Positions 60,648 to 64,000 of a DNA stretch of 64,000 nucleotides are shown here, piece after piece. The notes under the pieces were generated by a model. The model saw nothing but the letters and a program-made list of their open reading frames with translations. It was not told the DNA's origin and searched no databases. Positions within the stretch are counted from its first letter, which is position 1, and every line of letters begins with the position of its first letter. This DNA comes from Xiphydria camelus. Lineage: Eukaryota; Arthropoda; Insecta; Hymenoptera; Xiphydriidae. The translations under genes and the position numbers were made by a program. The stretch covers positions 25,564,955-25,628,954 of the forward strand of contig OY783191.1 of assembly GCA_963678675.1 (NCBI GenBank). The letters are read 5' to 3'.

Positions 60648-63017
60648 GGTGAATGTGACAGACGCTCTGACAGCTAGCTATTATCAAATCGTTTGGATTT
60701 TTTAAAAATAATCAATATAGTGCACGGAAGCAGTGTCATTTTTCTCTGGTTGCTGGTGCATGAAGAGTAGGAAAGGAGACATCTGTATCTCGGAAGAAGT
60801 GGCATCAGATAAGTTACTTCCTAACTGACTGTCTTAAGGCGGTCGAGTCAGTTCAGAATGCAAATAAGATGCACTGTGATGGGAAATATACTTATAACAT
60901 TGTGTATAATATTCATATTTTTCATCTCTTTCAATAATATATTTTTTTATCTGAAAATTTTTTTTTATTGTAAAAGTTGGAAAAATTATATTATTTGACC
61001 TTAGAAACTAAAAGAGAAATGTATGGAAAGTGAATAGCAAAGATTTCAATTAAAAGTAGTAAATTCATAAGACAAACTTTAACGCTCATTTCCCAACACT
61101 TACACTTTGCTTTACTTCTCGTAGGATTCAGATTGAACCGAGGCACCGATTTGGATGGGCTACATCTTATTCTCTTCATAAGAAGATGCTTTCTCGTTCG
61201 AGTGTAGGAATTTATGATAGAATATAATTTGTGGTAGTGGTACTCGTTTCCATATCGATTTTTTGATAAATAAAATTTTCACGAATAAATATAGTGATAT
61301 CTTCGTTTGTGGAGTTACAAATTGAAATCCCTACACTCGAACGAGAAAGAATCTTCTTACGAAGAGAAAAAGTTGTAGCCCATCCAAGTCGGTGCTTCGG
61401 TTCACTCTGAATCTTACGAGACGTACAAAAATTAAAATAGCTTATATTGACAATTGGAGCCATCGGTAGCCTTATTCTTAGTGGTAATTTTTTAAGTATT
61501 TTGGGGGAGTAGTATATAGTATTTTTTATAAAAATGTACATAATTTATTTCCTAATAAAATCTTAATATGAAATTTTTTTTTCAGGCTGACTCGACCCCC
61601 TTAACCTCATTTTCATCCCTTATACAGAACAAATATCTTTGTGGTTATTCTATTTTTTGTTTTCAGCGCCATACGAGAACGGGACGGATTGATGGAAATT
61701 TGATTTTTCTTCGCAGTCAAAAATCAACCTAGGTAGAAAAGAATTCTCTAGAATTACGGTACAATGCCACAGTATGAACATCAGGTTCTACCGACATGAC
61801 ATGCTTCGACAAGGTCTGTATCAACTTTAGCGGTATATTGGGGGCACTGCACTAATTCTGTGGCACATTTTTCTATCTGGGAAAGCATATTATTATGGTA
61901 GTACAGCTGTACAGCGTTCCGATAATATACCGTCTTCCCGTACTGATAGTATACATGCATTTTTTACCTCCAATATGCCGGAATTAAAAATCTCTAGAAC
62001 TCTGCGGTACAATGCCACGATAGGAATATCAGGTTCTACCGACATGACATACTTCGACAAGGTCTGTATCAACTTTAGCGGTATATTGGGGGCACTGCAC
62101 TAATCCTGTGGCACATTTTTCTATCTGGGAAAGCATATTATTATGGTAGTACAGCTGTACAGCGTTCCGATAATATATAATTGGAACTTTTGATAATACA
62201 AAAGGGGGAATATATCGATAAAGAAAAGATAATAAAATAATTACTTCATTATTGTAATCCAATTCTATCGTATCTCCAACTTTTCTACCACGGCTTTCCC
62301 AGATAGAAAAATGTGCCACAGGATTAGTGCAGTGCCCCCAATATAATGCTAAAGTTGATACAGACCTTGTCGAAGCATGTCATGTCGGTAGAATTTGATA
62401 TTCCTACCGTGGCATTGTACCGCAAAGTTCTAGAGATTTTTAATTCCGGCATATTAGAGGTAAAAAATGCATGTATACTGTCAGTACGGGAAGACGGTAT
62501 ATTATCGAAACGCTGCACAGCTGTACTACCATAATAATATGCTTTCCCAGATAGAAAAATGTGCCACAGGATTAGTGCAGTGCCCCCAATATACCGCTAA
62601 AGTTGATACAGACCTTGTCGAAGCATGTCATGTCGGTAGAACCTGATATTCATACCGTGGCATTGTACCTACCGCAATTCTAGAGAATTCTTTTCTACCT
62701 AGGTTGATTTTTGACTGCGAAGAAAAATCAATTTTCCATCAATCCGTCCCGTTCTCGTATGGCGCTGAAAACAAAAAATAGAATAACCACAAAGATATTT
62801 GTTCTGTATAAGGGATGCAAATGAGGTTAAGACAGTCAGTTAGGAAGTAATTTATCTGATGCCACTTCTTCCGAGATACAGATGTCTCCTTTCCTGCTCT
62901 TCATGCACCAGCAACCAGAGAAAAATGACACTGCTTCCGTGCACTATCTTGATTATTAAAAAAAAAATCCAAACGATTTGATAATAGCTAGCTGCCAGAG
63001 CGTCTGTCACATTCACC
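60648..63017. mobile_element. 2.4-kb fold-back element with tandem repeats in its arms
   Basis: The outer arms GGTGAATGTGACAGACGCTC (60648) and the inverted GAGCGTCTGTCACATTCACC (63017) begin a long inverted repeat. It continues through 61601-62175 and 62293-62833 once the TTAA insertion at 60838-61600 is set aside. Each arm carries two units of about 275 bp (shared AGGTCTGTATCAACTTTAGC, GGGAAAGCATATTATTATGG). The centre at 62176-62292 is unique. No protein recognised. Confidence 0.85.
60838..61600. mobile_element. 763-bp TTAA element inserted in the left fold-back arm
   Basis: The ends GGCGGTCGAGTCAG and CTGACTCGACCCCC are inverted, and TTAA flanks both (60834-60837, 61601-61604). The right arm of the host element has the uninterrupted site GAGGTTAAGACAGTC at 62823-62837, proving insertion. 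Inside is a hairpin (about 61113-61212 with 61332-61430, sharing CACTCGAACGAGAAAG). Fits piggyBac or another TTAA-targeting group. Confidence 0.9.
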
Positions 63018-63129
63018 GAGCACTGTCACAATAGTTCATTCGTCGAGCTGGATCTAGCTAATTGTACGCTGAAACATGCCCAAGTCGTATTCAGCTTTGA
63101 GAAGATTTATTTTCAATATTGGACCAAAG

Positions 63130-63870
63130 GTACGGCAATCCTGTTGCTTCAACTTCCAGGTATATTAATTGTAAGTATTACTGGAGAACGAGTAGGTTAA
63201 AAGATTTTCGTGAACTCACGATTTTCTGACATGTCATTTCGTACAGGTGCAACCGAAGAGGATCTAGCTCGTGTCCTGTCTGTAAAAAGATGACTCGATG
63301 GACATCGGAGAAGGTCAGGCTTGTCACCGAGCGCCTATTACCTACGGTACATTAATTGCAATACGCGCTTCTCGTTTCATTCAACTATTCCAGCGTTAAA
63401 TAACTTTTACTTCTTTCAAGGTAATCACCTTTTATGAACTGTTCATGGTAGGAGGCAGCGACCGATAATAGAGACTCGTCGTAGACAAGTTCGTCTATTA
63501 AAACTAAAAGGCAATTGGTGTGCAACTGGAACATCATCGCAGGAATAATTTGTCTACGATTAGTCACAATCATTGATTGTTGCCTCCTACGATCAACAAT
63601 TCGTACAAGGTAAATGCTTTGAAAGAAGTAAAAGTTACTTAGAGCAGGAATAGTTTAAACGAAAATCGCATATTGCAATGAAAGTACTATGGGTGAAAGG
63701 CGCTCGGTGACAAGCCTGACATTCTCCGATCCATCGAGTCATCTTTTTACGGACAGGACATAAGCTAGATCCTCTTCGGTTGCACCTGTACGAGAAGACA
63801 TGTCAGAAAATCGTGAGTCTTCATGAAAATCTTCTAACCTACTCGTTCTACAATAATTCACTTAGTAATA
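63130..63870. mobile_element. Fold-back element, second member of the 54.7-kb family
   Basis: The left arm (63130-63500) and right arm (about 63560-63860) are inverted copies: CAACCGAAGAGGATCTAGC with GCTAGATCCTCTTCGGTTG, and TGTCACCGAGCGCC with GGCGCTCGGTGACA. The centre is near 63540. The arms resemble 54760-55180. No gene recognised. Confidence 0.75.
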
Positions 63871-64000
63871 AAAAGCTATTCCCCTACATGTACGTATTCT
63901 CCTCATGAATAAATTCCAAAAAGTAGTGAAATCCCCCCACAAAAACAGATTCTCTGTAAAAAAAGGCGGCATGTTCATTCAGTGCCAACAAAAATTGATA

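Overview
The window reads as eukaryotic, AT-rich, intron-containing DNA from an insect. Hymenoptera, perhaps an ant, is my best guess, based on the mix of BEL/Pao, PIF/Harbinger with MADF, pogo/Tigger, Mutator-like, hAT and APE-type LINE families. Species cannot be read from it. I find no intact host gene. Almost everything is transposable elements (TEs), many nested, plus broken fragments of host-type genes. No CRISPR, operon or tRNA/rRNA gene was seen.

Regions. (1) 1-3345: a PIF/Harbinger element whose transposase (+) and MADF-protein (-) genes are interleaved, each having an exon inside the other's intron; two MITEs cut it. (2) 4321-8732: a TA-flanked TIR element holding a deleted BEL/Pao retrotransposon (LTRs, tRNA-Tyr-type primer site, gag/protease). 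(3) 9717-11668: a TIR element containing a truncated Harbinger that has captured spliced exons resembling mitochondrial fission regulator (MTFR). (4) 11812-15845: a TTAA element, then several TWA-flanked elements that abut one another, each junction being one 3-bp target. (5) 16-23 kb: long palindromic MITEs, an LTR-like block, an inverted Tc1-like fragment, a THAP-domain gene cut by a MITE, and a DUF4806-like gene. (6) 23.7-24.6 kb: an unprocessed, dead copy of protein kinase D (PH and kinase exons). (7) 25.8-28.3 kb: a Tigger/pogo-type transposase with its C-terminal module inverted 2 kb away. (8) 28.9-32.2 kb: a three-exon Mutator-like transposase with a C-terminal DEDDh-type exonuclease, with a hAT-type element (exact 8-bp duplication) just upstream. 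(9) 36.6-52.8 kb: one LINE bounded by an exact 16-bp target duplication, expanded to 16 kb by four nested insertions: a 3.4-kb TA-flanked fold-back, a second MTFR-bearing Harbinger, a 2.9-kb long-TIR element with AAGCC iterons, and an Academ-like element encoding an XPG/FEN-type nuclease. (10) 53-64 kb: THAP remnants, inverted arrays, long palindromes, an LTR candidate, and a 2.4-kb fold-back that carries a TTAA insertion in one arm and the matching empty site in the other.

The pieces act mainly as donors and targets of transposition. Duplications and empty sites give the order of insertion: LINE first, then its four guests; BEL after its TIR host; MITEs into Harbinger and THAP genes. The points most worth follow-up are the MTFR exon capture (two copies), the interleaved Harbinger genes, the Academ-like nuclease element, and the protein kinase D relic.
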